Shown: positions 13,167 through 21,445, counted from the stretch's first letter. The stretch is DNA of 26,604 nucleotides from CAZSPL01 sp964608735 (GCA_964608735.1 CAZSPL010000024.1:1-26604), one strand, 5' to 3'. The notes: generated by a model not told the origin, from the sequence alone. Numbers and translations: made by a program.

Positions 13167-14642
13167 ATGTCGTTCAAATCTTTTCAGAAGATAAACCTCG
13201 CCGCCGCGATAGCGCTGGATTTTATCGTGCTATTCCTCTCGCTCATGCTCAGCTACTACTTGAGCAAGCGATGGGACCCGGAACGCTACCTCATCCTCAA
13301 GCCGTATATGAAAGCCGCCATCGTGGTAAGCCTCCTCTGGATGGTCCTGCTCGCATTCTACCGCCTTTATTCAACGCGCCACTGGGGATCGTTCATCGGC
13401 GAAGTGAGCGGGATAGTGAGCGCCGTCAGCGTCGGGCTGATATTGATATTCGCCGTGGGATTCCTCTACAGGGGTTTTTCATTCAGCCGCCAGGTATTCA
13501 TGCTCAACTGGATCGTTACGATAATCCTGCTGATAATCGTAAGGGGAATGCTTCGCATCGTAAGGCGGCAGTTCGTCTTCAAGAGGGGAATTGCCAACCG
13601 GGGCGTGGCGATTGTCGGGCTGAACCCCGCGACCCTCGGGATTGCGTCGCGTTTCAACACAACGCCGTCGCTCGGGAAGCGCGTGCTATTCATCCTTACA
13701 GTCGGCCCCGCCGACATGAAAGCCATCGCCGAGATTATCAGCACGGCGAATGATGAGGAAGGCAGCGACCTTTTGCTGCGCGCGCGTGAGTTGACGGATG
13801 TAAAGCTCCTCGATATACCACGCCTTCTCGATGTCGTCACCGATGACCGGGTGGAGGAGATTATCGTCACCGACCGCTCCGCCATCGACCGGGACACATT
13901 CTTCCATCTCGTGCAGGATTGCCGCCGCGAAGGCGTGGCGCTCAAGATGGTACCCGAAATGATGGAAGTCGCGGTGTCGCAACTTTCGTTCGACAGTATC
14001 GAGGGGCTTCCGCTGATGGAACTCGGCAACGCCCTGTCGACATTCTATGCCCGGGTCGTCAAGCGCGCCACCGATATCGTCCTCGGGACAATCGCCCTCA
14101 TCATCACAAGCCCGTTTATGCTCGCGACCGCCCTCGCCATATGGCTGACGAGCCCCGGGCCGGTCCTTTTCACACACACCCGCCTCGGCAAGGGCAGAAA
14201 ACCGGTCAACATATACAAATTCCGGACAATGTATCTGGACGGCGACAGAATCCTCAAGGAAAAAGGGCTCTATGAAGAATTTCAGCGAAGTTTCAAATTG
14301 AAAGATGACCCGCGCATCACGCCTGTGGGACGATTTATCCGAAAGCTCTCCATCGATGAGTTGCCGCAGCTTTTGAATGTGCTCAAGGGGGAGATATCGC
14401 TCGTAGGCCCGAGGCCGATAGTGGCGGGGGAGATCCCCAAGTACGGCCCGTGGGAAGCATCGCTGTTCAGCATCACCCCGGGGCTCACCGGCCTGTGGCA
14501 GGTGTCCGGACGAAGCGACCTCGGTTATGACGAGCGCGTGAAGCTCGATATCTACTACATCGAGAACTGGTCGCTCATGCTCGATTTGAAAATAATCCTC
14601 CAGACAATCCCCGCGCTGCTCTTCACCCGCGGCAGCTATTAA
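13167..14642 (+). CDS. Polyprenyl-phosphate sugar phosphotransferase (WbaP/WcaJ-type initiating transferase)
   Basis: Starts exopolysaccharide, capsule or O-antigen synthesis by moving a sugar-1-phosphate from a nucleotide sugar to undecaprenyl phosphate at the inner membrane. 491 residues. There are four N-terminal membrane spans (about 10-30, 48-66, 82-100, 112-128), then a CoA-binding-like Rossmann domain (about 145-280). The C-terminal bacterial sugar transferase domain begins at VKRATDIVLG (298-307). Within it lie SPGPVLF, YKFRTM (350-355), LSIDELPQLLNVLKGEISLV, GPRP (414-417), GLWQVSGRS and the terminal FTRGSY. This full-length form with both parts is typical of exopolysaccharide transferases. 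The sugar (glucose, galactose or another) cannot be read from sequence. No other glycosyltransferase is adjacent, so it is a stand-alone locus with the membrane protein before it. Confidence 0.95.
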   Translation: MSFKSFQKINLAAAIALDFIVLFLSLMLSYYLSKRWDPERYLILKPYMKAAIVVSLLWMVLLAFYRLYSTRHWGSFIGEVSGIVSAVSVGLILIFAVGFLYRGFSFSRQVFMLNWIVTIILLIIVRGMLRIVRRQFVFKRGIANRGVAIVGLNPATLGIASRFNTTPSLGKRVLFILTVGPADMKAIAEIISTANDEEGSDLLLRARELTDVKLLDIPRLLDVVTDDRVEEIIVTDRSAIDRDTFFHLVQDCRREGVALKMVPEMMEVAVSQLSFDSIEGLPLMELGNALSTFYARVVKRATDIVLGTIALIITSPFMLATALAIWLTSPGPVLFTHTRLGKGRKPVNIYKFRTMYLDGDRILKEKGLYEEFQRSFKLKDDPRITPVGRFIRKLSIDELPQLLNVLKGEISLVGPRPIVAGEIPKYGPWEASLFSITPGLTGLWQVSGRSDLGYDERVKLDIYYIENWSLMLDLKIILQTIPALLFTRGSY

Positions 14643-14649
14643 CCCGGAA

Positions 14650-14678
14650 TCGATAGGATAATCGCAAACTGCTATAAT
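14650..14678 (+). promoter_or_regulatory. Promoter giving a leaderless transcript for the MetH-reactivation gene
   Basis: TCGATA (14650-14655), a 17-base spacer, and a consensus TATAAT (14673-14678). Only seven bases separate the -10 from the GTG at 14686, so the transcription start should coincide with the start codon to within a base or so. No Shine-Dalgarno sequence is present. Confidence 0.6.
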
Positions 14679-14685
14679 TCCCCCC

Positions 14686-15408
14686 GTGGTAAAGGTCGCG
14701 GATATACGGCTCGATTCCATCGCCGATGACAAGATAAGGCGCTATTTTGGTTACGACGATGAGCATCAGCCGTCGGAAAGAACAGTCGCGCTCATGGATG
14801 ACGCGAAGGCGTGGCTTGGGGCGAATGCCAATCCCCGGGGAGTTTACGGCGTTTTCCCTTGCGCGCTTTCTGATGAGCGCACGGTCGTCATCGGCCCGGA
14901 GCTGTTCGAATCGCGTGTGTTCAGGATGCATCTCGAAGGCGCCCGCGCGTGCGCGGTGATGGCGGTCACAATGGGCCCGGAAGTGGACGCGCATATCAAG
15001 GCAGTGATGGATGAGGGGAACATGGCGTACGGCTATGTGCTCAACGGCATGGCCGCGGCATCGACCGATTGCGCGGCGGACGCTGTCGAGTCGGTCATCA
15101 GGCGGGATTTGCTCGACGGCGGTTACTGCGCGGCGCTTGCGGACGGCGAGGAAGACTGTATCCAGCCTGGATGGAAGTTGACCCTCAGGTACAGCCCGGG
15201 CTATGCCGATTTCATCCTCGAAAACCAGCGCGCGATTTTCGATTTGCTCAAGCCCGAACGGGTAGGGATGAAGCTGACCGCGTCGTATTTGATGATACCC
15301 ATGAAGAGCATCACCGCGATAATCGGCATCGGGCCGGATGTCGTCACCGATGCATACCCCTGCAAGCTGTGCGATGTGTGCAACATCACGAACTGCAAGT
15401 ATGTGTGA
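14686..15408 (+). CDS. Stand-alone methionine synthase (MetH) reactivation-domain protein
   Basis: 240 residues resembling the C-terminal B12-reactivation domain of cobalamin-dependent methionine synthase. That domain binds SAM to remethylate inactive cob(II)alamin. The SAM-binding signature R-Y-S-P-G-Y is at 168-173, and YLMIPMKSITAIIG (201-214) matches the second family block. The small four-Cys tail C226-x2-C229-x2-C232-x4-C237 is typical of stand-alone versions (compare Thermotoga TM0269) and could bind a metal or Fe-S centre. It would act in trans on a shortened MetH encoded elsewhere, or on another corrinoid protein. It pairs logically with ahcY 3 kb upstream. The GTG start is chosen because it coincides with the predicted transcription start. 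Confidence 0.88.
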   Translation: MVKVADIRLDSIADDKIRRYFGYDDEHQPSERTVALMDDAKAWLGANANPRGVYGVFPCALSDERTVVIGPELFESRVFRMHLEGARACAVMAVTMGPEVDAHIKAVMDEGNMAYGYVLNGMAAASTDCAADAVESVIRRDLLDGGYCAALADGEEDCIQPGWKLTLRYSPGYADFILENQRAIFDLLKPERVGMKLTASYLMIPMKSITAIIGIGPDVVTDAYPCKLCDVCNITNCKYV

Positions 15409-15415
15409 TGCGGAA

Positions 15416-15562
15416 AGACACGGGCAAGCTTCGAGGTGGGTGGGAGTGCGATGAGGGCTGGCTGACGCTTGTCCGTGCCACACGGGTTTAGTTGATGGGG
15501 ATGAAGACACGGGCAAGCTCGCGGACTCGCGTGCCCGTGGCACCAGCCTCGCGTGCCCGTGG
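15416..15562 (+). repeat. Hairpin repeat cluster, copy 2 of core family
   Basis: AGACACGGGCAAGCT occurs at 15416-15430 and again at 15505-15519. The second is the left arm of a hairpin: CACGGGCAAGC (15508-15518), loop TCGCGGACTC (15519-15528), right arm GCGTGCCCGTG (15529-15539, one mismatch). CTCGCGTGCCCGTGG (15526-15540) is repeated at 15548-15562. The first copy can pair with GCTTGTCCGTG at 15467-15477. The core CAAGCTCGCGGACTCGC (15514-15530) is identical to 4561-4577, and the layout is the same although the arms are unrelated. The rest of this 224-base gap (15563-15632) shows nothing recognisable. Confidence 0.88.
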
Positions 15563-15632
15563 AACCGGTATGAAAATAGCCGCGAGGCCACGATTTGCGG
15601 GTTTCACGCGATTTTATTAGTGAGTTTTAATT

Positions 15633-16355
15633 ATGGGTGTAAGCGACACGAACATCGGTGTGGCTCTCGTTTCGGGCGGACTTGACAGCCTCGTCTCGCT
15701 GGCGATCGCGCTTAAGGAGTGCGAGGAAGTCGCCGCGATGCATGTGACGTACGGCCAGCGTACCGCCGCGCGCGAGCTGAAGGCGTTCAACGATATCTGC
15801 GGTTACTACGGCCTGAAGCGCACGAAGGTCGTGAACCTCGCCCACATCGCCGAGTTCGGCGCGTCGAGCCTCACCGACCTGTCCGCGAAAATTCCCACAG
15901 GCCCCCCGGGGAAAGTAGTGCCGTCGACATATGTCCCGTTCCGCAACGCGAACCTCCTCGCGACCGCGGTTTCATGGGCCGAAGCGATAGGCGGCGAAGC
16001 CGTCTACATCGGCATCGTGGAGGAAGATTCCTCCGGCTACCCCGACTGCAGGCGCGAATTCATCCAGAAATTCCAGCGGGTTGTAGAGGAAGGCACGCGC
16101 CCGGAGACGGGGATCATGGTTCGCGTGCCGATAATCTCGCTGTTCAAGACCGACATCGTGCGTCTCGGCACCGGGCTGGAAGTGCCGTTCGAGCTGAGCT
16201 GGTCGTGCTATAAGAATGACGGCAACATCGCCTGCGGCGCATGCGAATCGTGCCTGCTCAGGCTGCGGGCGTTTCACAGGTCGGGGGGCGAGGATCCGCT
16301 GAAATACGAGAGACTGACTCCCGAAGCGATAAAATATATCGAATCCGAAAGATGA
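15633..16355 (+). CDS. queC: 7-cyano-7-deazaguanine synthase
   Basis: ATP-dependent conversion of 7-carboxy-7-deazaguanine to preQ0, a step in queuosine tRNA modification. 240 residues. The PP-loop ATP motif SGGLDS is at 14-19, and MHVTYGQR and YVPFRNANLL are family blocks. The zinc site is C192, C201, C204 and C207 in SCYKNDGNIACGACESC, matching the QueC pattern. Length agrees with the family (about 220-240). The ATG at 15633 is the first in frame and places the PP-loop correctly; only a weak ribosome binding site is visible. No queD, queE or queF is nearby, so it is a solitary pathway gene. preQ0 could also feed a DNA deazapurine system, but no dpd-type genes are in the window. Confidence 0.95.
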   Translation: MGVSDTNIGVALVSGGLDSLVSLAIALKECEEVAAMHVTYGQRTAARELKAFNDICGYYGLKRTKVVNLAHIAEFGASSLTDLSAKIPTGPPGKVVPSTYVPFRNANLLATAVSWAEAIGGEAVYIGIVEEDSSGYPDCRREFIQKFQRVVEEGTRPETGIMVRVPIISLFKTDIVRLGTGLEVPFELSWSCYKNDGNIACGACESCLLRLRAFHRSGGEDPLKYERLTPEAIKYIESER

Positions 16356-16360
16356 AACGG

Positions 16361-16384
16361 GCGGGGCGCATTGGAACACCCCGC
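16361..16384. terminator. GC hairpin between convergent queC and ABC operon
   Basis: GCGGGG (16361-16366) and CCCCGC (16379-16384) form a 6-bp stem with a 12-base loop in the 62-base gap between two convergent genes. There is no U-tract on either strand, so a bidirectional terminator role is only plausible. Confidence 0.35.
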
Positions 16385-16417
16385 CGCGCGTGATGAATAT
16401 CAGGCCCGCCGTCGAAA

Positions 16418-17128
16418 CTACACCGCGGCAGCCGCGCAATAGATGCCGCTTCCGGCCCTGTCCTCGACGAGCAGGCCGTCCGAAATACGCATTGTTCTCC
16501 CTGCGTAGGCGGCGCATTCCGGGTTGTGAGTGACCATGATTATCGTCATTCCGTCCTCGTTAAGCCGGCTCAGAAGCTCCATTATTTCAACGGTTGTTTT
16601 CGAATCAAGGTTGCCGGTGGGCTCGTCGGCGAGAAGTATCGGCGGCTCGTTGACAATCGCCCGCGCGACCGCGACGCGTTCCGCCTCGCCGCCGGATATC
16701 TGGTCCGGTAGCCGGTGCCCCTTGCCGCCGAGGCCGACGCGTTCGAGCGCTTCCGCCGCCATCCTGTGTTTCTCGCGGTTGCTGAACGATGTCGTCACGA
16801 GGGGGAGCATCACATTCTCCGCGACAGTCAGGTACGGCACGAGGTGGAAGCTCTGGAACACGAACCCGAGGAATTCGCGCCGGAAATCGGCCCGCTGGTC
16901 CTGGGTGAGAGCATACACATCCATATCCTCGACCGTGTATGTCCCCGATGACGGTGTGTTCAGGGCACCCATCATCGAAAGCAGGGTCGACTTTCCGGAG
17001 CCGGATTCCCCCATCACCGCGACAAATTCCCCCGGCTCGATGATGAAGCCGATGCCGTCCACCGCGGTCACCGCCGCGTCGCCCGAGCCATAGCGTTTGA
17101 CAAGATTTTCCGCATTTATGTAACTCAT
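16418..17128 (-). CDS. ABC transporter ATP-binding protein, MacB/LolD family
   Basis: 236 residues. Walker A is GESGSGKST (40-48), followed by the Q-loop in FVFQSFHLVPYLTVAENV, the signature ISGGEAERVAVARAI, Walker B ILLADEPTGNLDS and the switch His in MVTHNPECA. These features define the MacB/LolD/FtsE group that powers mechanotransmission-type exporters. The Val-Pro-Tyr-Leu-Thr-Val segment after the Q-loop is also typical. The start at 17128 is supported by AGGAGG nine bases upstream; an open frame continues to 17323 but overlaps the permease gene and is not family-like. It is the last gene of the DUF2318-permease-ATPase operon, 11 bases after the permease. Confidence 0.93.
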   Translation of the reverse strand: MSYINAENLVKRYGSGDAAVTAVDGIGFIIEPGEFVAVMGESGSGKSTLLSMMGALNTPSSGTYTVEDMDVYALTQDQRADFRREFLGFVFQSFHLVPYLTVAENVMLPLVTTSFSNREKHRMAAEALERVGLGGKGHRLPDQISGGEAERVAVARAIVNEPPILLADEPTGNLDSKTTVEIMELLSRLNEDGMTIIMVTHNPECAAYAGRTMRISDGLLVEDRAGSGIYCAAAAV

Positions 17129-17139
17129 CTTGCTGCCTC

Positions 17140-18297
17140 CTATAGCGCTCTCAGCGCTTCGTTGGGATCGAGCCTCGCGGCTATCATCGCTGGATACACG
17201 CTCGCGACGATGCCCATCACTATCGCCAGCCCCAGCGAAGCGGCAGCGAGCGTGGGATTGAGCGGGATCATGACATGCGCGCTCTCGGTGAAGAACGGGA
17301 TGAAAACCTTTGCGAGCCCCCATCCGATAGCATAGCCCGCGATGCCCGCTATCGCGCTGATGATGGCTGCTTCGAAAAGCACGATCCGCACGACATGGCT
17401 TCGTCGAAAACCGATGGCGCGGAAGATGCCGATCTCGCGGGTGCGTTCGCGTACGCTGCCCATCATCGTGACCAGCACCACGAGCGCTCCCACCAGCATG
17501 ATGACCGCGGAAACGCCGTAGGAGAATTTCCTGAAATGCCCCAGTGTCTCCATCCGCCCTTTAACCACCTGCTGGATGGCCATCACGTTGGCTTCCGGGA
17601 TGGCGCTGGATATCTGTTCGACCATGGCATCGATGGGGCATGCGTTGCATAGCGCCGCGACTTCCGCCATCGAAACCATTCCCTCCTTGCCGAGTATCGA
17701 CTGCACGGTCGCGAGCCTTGCGAAAACGAGCTGGTCGTCCTGCGAACCGGTCGGCTCGATGATACCCGAGACCGTGAGAGTGCGACCGCTTATCTCCGTG
17801 GTATCCCCGCGGCGAAGCCCGAGTATCCCCGCCGCCTCGCTTCCGAGCAGCAGGCCGTCTTCATCGGGAGTATCCCCGCTTATCTTCCACCAGGGCTTGA
17901 GAATGCGCTCCGCATCGAAATCAACGCCCGTCAGCAGAACGTTCTTCCCGCTTATCCGCACTACGCCGAGCACCATCGGCCCCAGCGCCGCGACATTCGC
18001 GGCGTTCTTGATATCACTGATTTTCTCAAGCTCTTCCTGGCGGATTTCCTGCATCTCGAATGAAACCCCTCCGAGCGACAGGCCGCCGTAGGTCAGCGAA
18101 AGATTCTCGGTCTTCGGTACGATAAGGATATTCGCGCCGTATTTCTCGAGCTTGTGCTGGATATCGTTGTTGGAGGCGTCGCCGAGTGTAATGAACGCCA
18201 CAATCGTCGAGACGCCGATGAGCAGGCCCGCCAGCACGAAAAGGGCCTTTGCCTTGCGGCGCTTCAGGCTTCTCAGGGTGATGTCCCTTAGCTTCAT
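17140..18297 (-). CDS. MacB/FtsX-type ABC transporter permease
   Basis: 385 residues. There is one N-terminal membrane span (about 15-35) after a basic start (MKLRDITLRSLKRRKAKALF). A large periplasmic domain (about 40-255) of the MacB_PCD type follows, with a G-V-D-F and a LLLGSEAA segment. Three C-terminal spans come next, in the FtsX pattern: GVSAVIMLVGALVVLVTMMGS, then RTREIGIFRAIGFRR as the cytoplasmic coupling helix. The periplasmic domain has Cys in ALCNACPID (about residues 218-226), a CxxC-like pair that is unusual for MacB proteins and could bind metal or form a disulfide. A GGAGG at the end of the preceding gene serves as ribosome binding site. It starts 3 bases after the DUF2318 stop. 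Confidence 0.92.
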   Translation of the reverse strand: MKLRDITLRSLKRRKAKALFVLAGLLIGVSTIVAFITLGDASNNDIQHKLEKYGANILIVPKTENLSLTYGGLSLGGVSFEMQEIRQEELEKISDIKNAANVAALGPMVLGVVRISGKNVLLTGVDFDAERILKPWWKISGDTPDEDGLLLGSEAAGILGLRRGDTTEISGRTLTVSGIIEPTGSQDDQLVFARLATVQSILGKEGMVSMAEVAALCNACPIDAMVEQISSAIPEANVMAIQQVVKGRMETLGHFRKFSYGVSAVIMLVGALVVLVTMMGSVRERTREIGIFRAIGFRRSHVVRIVLFEAAIISAIAGIAGYAIGWGLAKVFIPFFTESAHVMIPLNPTLAAASLGLAIVMGIVASVYPAMIAARLDPNEALRAL

Positions 18298-18300
18298 GGC

Positions 18301-18954
18301 TTAGCCCCTCCCGCCGAGGTTGAAGTACTGCCTTCCCGCAAGGATGTCGTTAATGTCGATGACGAGATTATCCCCGACAATTTCCCTCTTCAGCGGCGCG
18401 GGATTGCATCCACCCTGGACCTCGTTGATTCTGGCTGATGCGAACTGCCTTCCGCAGTTACGGCATACCATCTTATCGCCCGACTGCTCATAGCCCAGCC
18501 CGGCCTGCCAGCAGACATCACACGCATCGAATGCCGCGCGGATGATGCCGTCGGATGACTTCAGCACGAAATAGCGTATGTTGATCCCGTCGTCGGACGG
18601 ATATTCATAATACTTCGCTTCGCTGTCAGCGAATGCCGCCACCGGGAGGCTTATCCGGTTACCGGCCTTGTCGAGCTTGGGTGCATAGGCAACCGCGGTC
18701 GAGTTTGCGCCGGAATTATCGTCGCCCGCCGGTTGCGATACTGATTGACTCGCGCCGACGGTAGTCGCCGGGGGCCTGGAATCGGCCTTCTTGTTGCCGC
18801 CGAAATCGAGGAAGAATACCGCGAAGATGATGAGTACACCGAGTAGTACTATCGATGAGATAACGACCGTATCCTGTTTCTTCCGGGCGGCAAGGATTTG
18901 CTGCTTCTTCATTTCTATCCTCTCGGCTTTGCTGCTTTTTTTCGTTTTTGACAT
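18301..18954 (-). CDS. DUF2318 Fe-S-type membrane-anchored protein
   Basis: 217 residues: a Lys-rich cytoplasmic start, one membrane span (about 30-50), a Ser/Ala/Pro linker (55-90), then an extracytoplasmic DUF2318 domain. The Cys pattern is C145-x2-C148, then C164-x2-C167 in MVCRNCGRQF, and C183 in GGCNP, as expected for this family. These ligands suggest iron, heme or another metal cofactor. DUF2318 proteins are known next to iron-uptake permeases (FtrD-like) and next to MacB-type ABC genes. Here the ABC genes follow within 3 and 11 bases, so the three form one complex or pathway, probably metal transport or redox-coupled. The start ATG follows a weak GGAG-like sequence (AAGGAG, 8 bases). 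Confidence 0.9.
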   Translation of the reverse strand: MSKTKKSSKAERIEMKKQQILAARKKQDTVVISSIVLLGVLIIFAVFFLDFGGNKKADSRPPATTVGASQSVSQPAGDDNSGANSTAVAYAPKLDKAGNRISLPVAAFADSEAKYYEYPSDDGINIRYFVLKSSDGIIRAAFDACDVCWQAGLGYEQSGDKMVCRNCGRQFASARINEVQGGCNPAPLKREIVGDNLVIDINDILAGRQYFNLGGRG

Positions 18955-19063
18955 GTTTAGCTCCTTGATTTAAATGAATTATCTAATGAATACCGTTACA
19001 CGAGCCGGCGCGTGATGAGGCGCGGCATCGGGACAACCGTGCGCGGTTCGATGAATCGCGGTA

Positions 19064-19456
19064 TTAAATCAGGAGCGAAAGATTCTGGAGATATAAGGGC
19101 CCGTTACGGGCCGGGGGAGAAAGGAAAGCAGTGGGCCCTATGGTCTCTGTCGCGAGTGGAATGATATCCGCGGGATGAACCGCGAACAGCATCCCGATAA
19201 TATTCGCCGGTTTGACGATGGCGGGAAGTATACGCTCGGGCGGCTCAACCGTCCGCGCCTGTGACATATCGCAGGGCGTATAATTATCTTCGCAACAGCA
19301 ACAAGTCTGGAGATACGGATATGAATTGTCGGACGCGGGCTGTGCCAGAGGTGCGCAGCATGCGGATGTGCATTCGGAATTTGACGCCATAACCCCCGTC
19401 CCGAGAAGGGAAAGGGCTATCGCGAATACCATTATGCCGCTAAAAATTCGCCTCAT
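19064..19456 (-). CDS. Small Cys-rich exported protein, putative metal-binding
   Basis: 130 residues with a signal peptide (cleavage near A24). The mature N-terminus is Cys-rich: C29, C33 and C34 (ECTSACCA), then C52-C55 (four in a row) and C62 (PCDM). This resembles small metal-handling proteins in the envelope. A central hydrophobic segment is followed by the C-terminal motif GPLYLQNLSLLI, a pattern I recall from uncharacterised metal-related proteins. It lies 109 bases upstream of the DUF2318-ABC operon on the same strand, so it may be its substrate-binding or accessory component. The gap has no terminator. No family can be named with confidence, and the coding call rests on the leader, the Cys pattern and the context. 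Confidence 0.7.
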   Translation of the reverse strand: MRRIFSGIMVFAIALSLLGTGVMASNSECTSACCAPLAQPASDNSYPYLQTCCCCEDNYTPCDMSQARTVEPPERILPAIVKPANIIGMLFAVHPADIIPLATETIGPTAFLSPPARNGPLYLQNLSLLI

Positions 19457-19575
19457 ACTCGACCCGCTCCATAAATAGGAGTCATTACTGATAAGTGAAG
19501 CATACTACATCGACGGCAAGTGCGCAATGGCGCGGTGATGATTTTCTGTCACGAGAGGGTAATAATCTCAAGTGC

Positions 19576-20253
19576 TTAGAGCCTGTCCATCAGGGGTAGC
19601 AGGCTTTCGCCGAAGCATTCGTCGGCGGCTTCCCGAACTTCCGGGAACACATCCCCCACGCAGAACGACCGTCCCGCGAGCTTCATGGCGGAAACATCGC
19701 CCCAACCGTCGCCGACCATCACAGTATTCTTGAGCGATATCCCGAGCTTCCGCGCCTCGCGAGCGATGATGCTCGCCTTGTCCTTGCCGGGGACGTTGTC
19801 GGTGGTATTCATTATTATGTCGCCCGTGCATACGCCGCTGTCATCGAATACGATCTCGTTCGAGCGGTAGAAATCGAATTCGATGCAGAATTCATCCCGC
19901 AGGCGGTCTCGCCAGAATGTGAACCCGGATGATATAGCCCCGGTACGATACCCGCGGTCATCCACGTAATTGAGAACCTCGACCGCGCCGTCCCTCATCG
20001 GGATTGAACGAATGACATCGAGGAATTCATCCCGGTGCCGTCCCCGCCAGTGGACAAGGTTCAACCGTGCGTAATCGTCGTATGGCGTGCGATGTTCGAT
20101 GTGATATTCGAGAAGCTCCCGTCCTATAGTTTCGTATGAGCCGAATGCCTTGTGGATATATTTCCAGCACGATTTTTCGGCGTTGATGGTGCCGTCGATA
20201 TCGAAGACGATAAGGTCATACTGGCGGGGTTTCTCAATAGCTCCATGCGGCAT
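19576..20253 (-). CDS. HAD-superfamily phosphatase (SerB-like subclass)
   Basis: 225 residues. HAD motif I is D18-I-D20-G-T, motif II is the Ser in GAISSGF (105-111), motif III a Lys in GKDKAS, and motif IV GDGWGD (181-186). The all-alpha cap between motifs I and II (about 25-90) is of the phosphoserine phosphatase-like (HAD-IB) type. The substrate is not evident; phosphoserine phosphatase is one possibility, but the cap is not closely SerB. The start at 20253 lacks a clear Shine-Dalgarno sequence. It follows the upstream membrane protein gene by 37 bases and is probably co-transcribed with it. Confidence 0.88.
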   Translation of the reverse strand: MPHGAIEKPRQYDLIVFDIDGTINAEKSCWKYIHKAFGSYETIGRELLEYHIEHRTPYDDYARLNLVHWRGRHRDEFLDVIRSIPMRDGAVEVLNYVDDRGYRTGAISSGFTFWRDRLRDEFCIEFDFYRSNEIVFDDSGVCTGDIIMNTTDNVPGKDKASIIAREARKLGISLKNTVMVGDGWGDVSAMKLAGRSFCVGDVFPEVREAADECFGESLLPLMDRL

Positions 20254-20290
20254 GGATGCACAGCATAGATGAAGGGGTGCGGAAAGTCTA

Positions 20291-21436
20291 TCACATGGAT
20301 TCGGGGTCTTCGGCCGGTTCGGCGGGTGCGGGCTCGGTTTCCTCAGCCGCCTGCGCTGGACTGTCGACCAGGCGCATGATCTCGGACTGTCCCACTTTCA
20401 CCATGAACAGTTCGCCGGGACGGGAGTCCAGGCGGACGTAGAGCACATCGAAATCATTGTCATTTTTCCCCCAGTGGTCGATCGTCACCGCGCCTTCGGG
20501 AAACAGGGAGCCGATATCGAACCGGTGCGTGAAGTCGAGGGTGGAGACGAGAACCTTGCGCGGGCCGCCGCTTATTGGTGAATAGAACGCCGCGCGCGAT
20601 GTTTCGAACGAATCGCTCATGAACGGCCGGCTGAAATAGCCGGAATTGAATTCATCGAGCCACTGGTCGTCGGGATGAATTATCCCTTTCCTCTTGATTG
20701 TAACAAGCTGCGAGCGACCCACCGGGCGTCCCGCGACCTTGCGTACAGCCACGAGGATCGCCACGGGGCCTTCACCGATGGGGATCCCGTCGCTGACCGG
20801 ACGAAGGTAGATGCCGTTTTTGTCGACCGCGAGATATCCCCTCAGCCCCTTGCGCCCGATCTGTCCCCGGAATGTCAACTGGCTCGATTTAGTCGCGCCC
20901 CCGGGCATGAAAGTGGTTTCATATGGCCGGTCGGTGAGGATATACAGGCCGACTTTGCCACGGTCCTGGTTGTCCGATACCGTGACCTTTATTTCCTGTG
21001 GTACGGCGGGAAGGGTGCCGATGTCTATGGAGTCCCCGAGAAGCGTTCGCCGAAGGTCGAATTCCTTCACGCCTCCCACTTCCCGAAGGAATATCGAGTT
21101 TATCTTGTGGGCGGGATTGTCGGAAAAGTTGACCGGGATCTCGTTGGCGTCGTAGTCGCGGAAAGATATCGACTCTATACGCAGGTCGCCGTCGCGCGGG
21201 ACGACTATCTTGCCGTCGGAGGGAGAAACGAGTCCCTCGAATTCCGCCGAACCGGATGCCCCGCGGAATCCGTTTACCACGAAAAATATCGCTACGGCCG
21301 CAAGGATGACCAGTCCGGATGTAAACAGCGTTGAGCCGAATGAGACTTTTCTTTCTTCGCGCGGCTTTTCCTCGCCTGCCAACGGGGCACCTCGTTCGTC
21401 CAGGAATATCCGTTTCGACCCATCGGTGCACCCCAA
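20291..21436 (-). CDS. Unrecognised single-pass membrane protein with large extracytoplasmic domain
   Basis: 381 residues. A short charged cytoplasmic N-terminus (1-37) precedes one membrane span (about 38-56) and a long extracytoplasmic part. That part is rich in beta-strand-like segments and ends in an acidic Ala/Glu/Pro tail (AEETEPAPAEPAEDPESM). I do not recognise the family; an envelope or adhesin-like role is only a guess. The start used is a TTG at 21436, which would be within a few bases of the predicted transcription start. A second TTG 19 codons later has GAGGTG upstream, so the first residues are uncertain. The HAD gene follows by 37 bases. Confidence 0.78.
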   Translation of the reverse strand: MGCTDGSKRIFLDERGAPLAGEEKPREERKVSFGSTLFTSGLVILAAVAIFFVVNGFRGASGSAEFEGLVSPSDGKIVVPRDGDLRIESISFRDYDANEIPVNFSDNPAHKINSIFLREVGGVKEFDLRRTLLGDSIDIGTLPAVPQEIKVTVSDNQDRGKVGLYILTDRPYETTFMPGGATKSSQLTFRGQIGRKGLRGYLAVDKNGIYLRPVSDGIPIGEGPVAILVAVRKVAGRPVGRSQLVTIKRKGIIHPDDQWLDEFNSGYFSRPFMSDSFETSRAAFYSPISGGPRKVLVSTLDFTHRFDIGSLFPEGAVTIDHWGKNDNDFDVLYVRLDSRPGELFMVKVGQSEIMRLVDSPAQAAEETEPAPAEPAEDPESM

Positions 21437-21445
21437 CCATCGCTT

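Noticed and set aside
13686..15591. Two long minus-strand ORFs (13686-14732, 14623-15591)
   Set aside because: They are antisense shadows of the sugar transferase and the MetH-reactivation gene, with no motif of their own.
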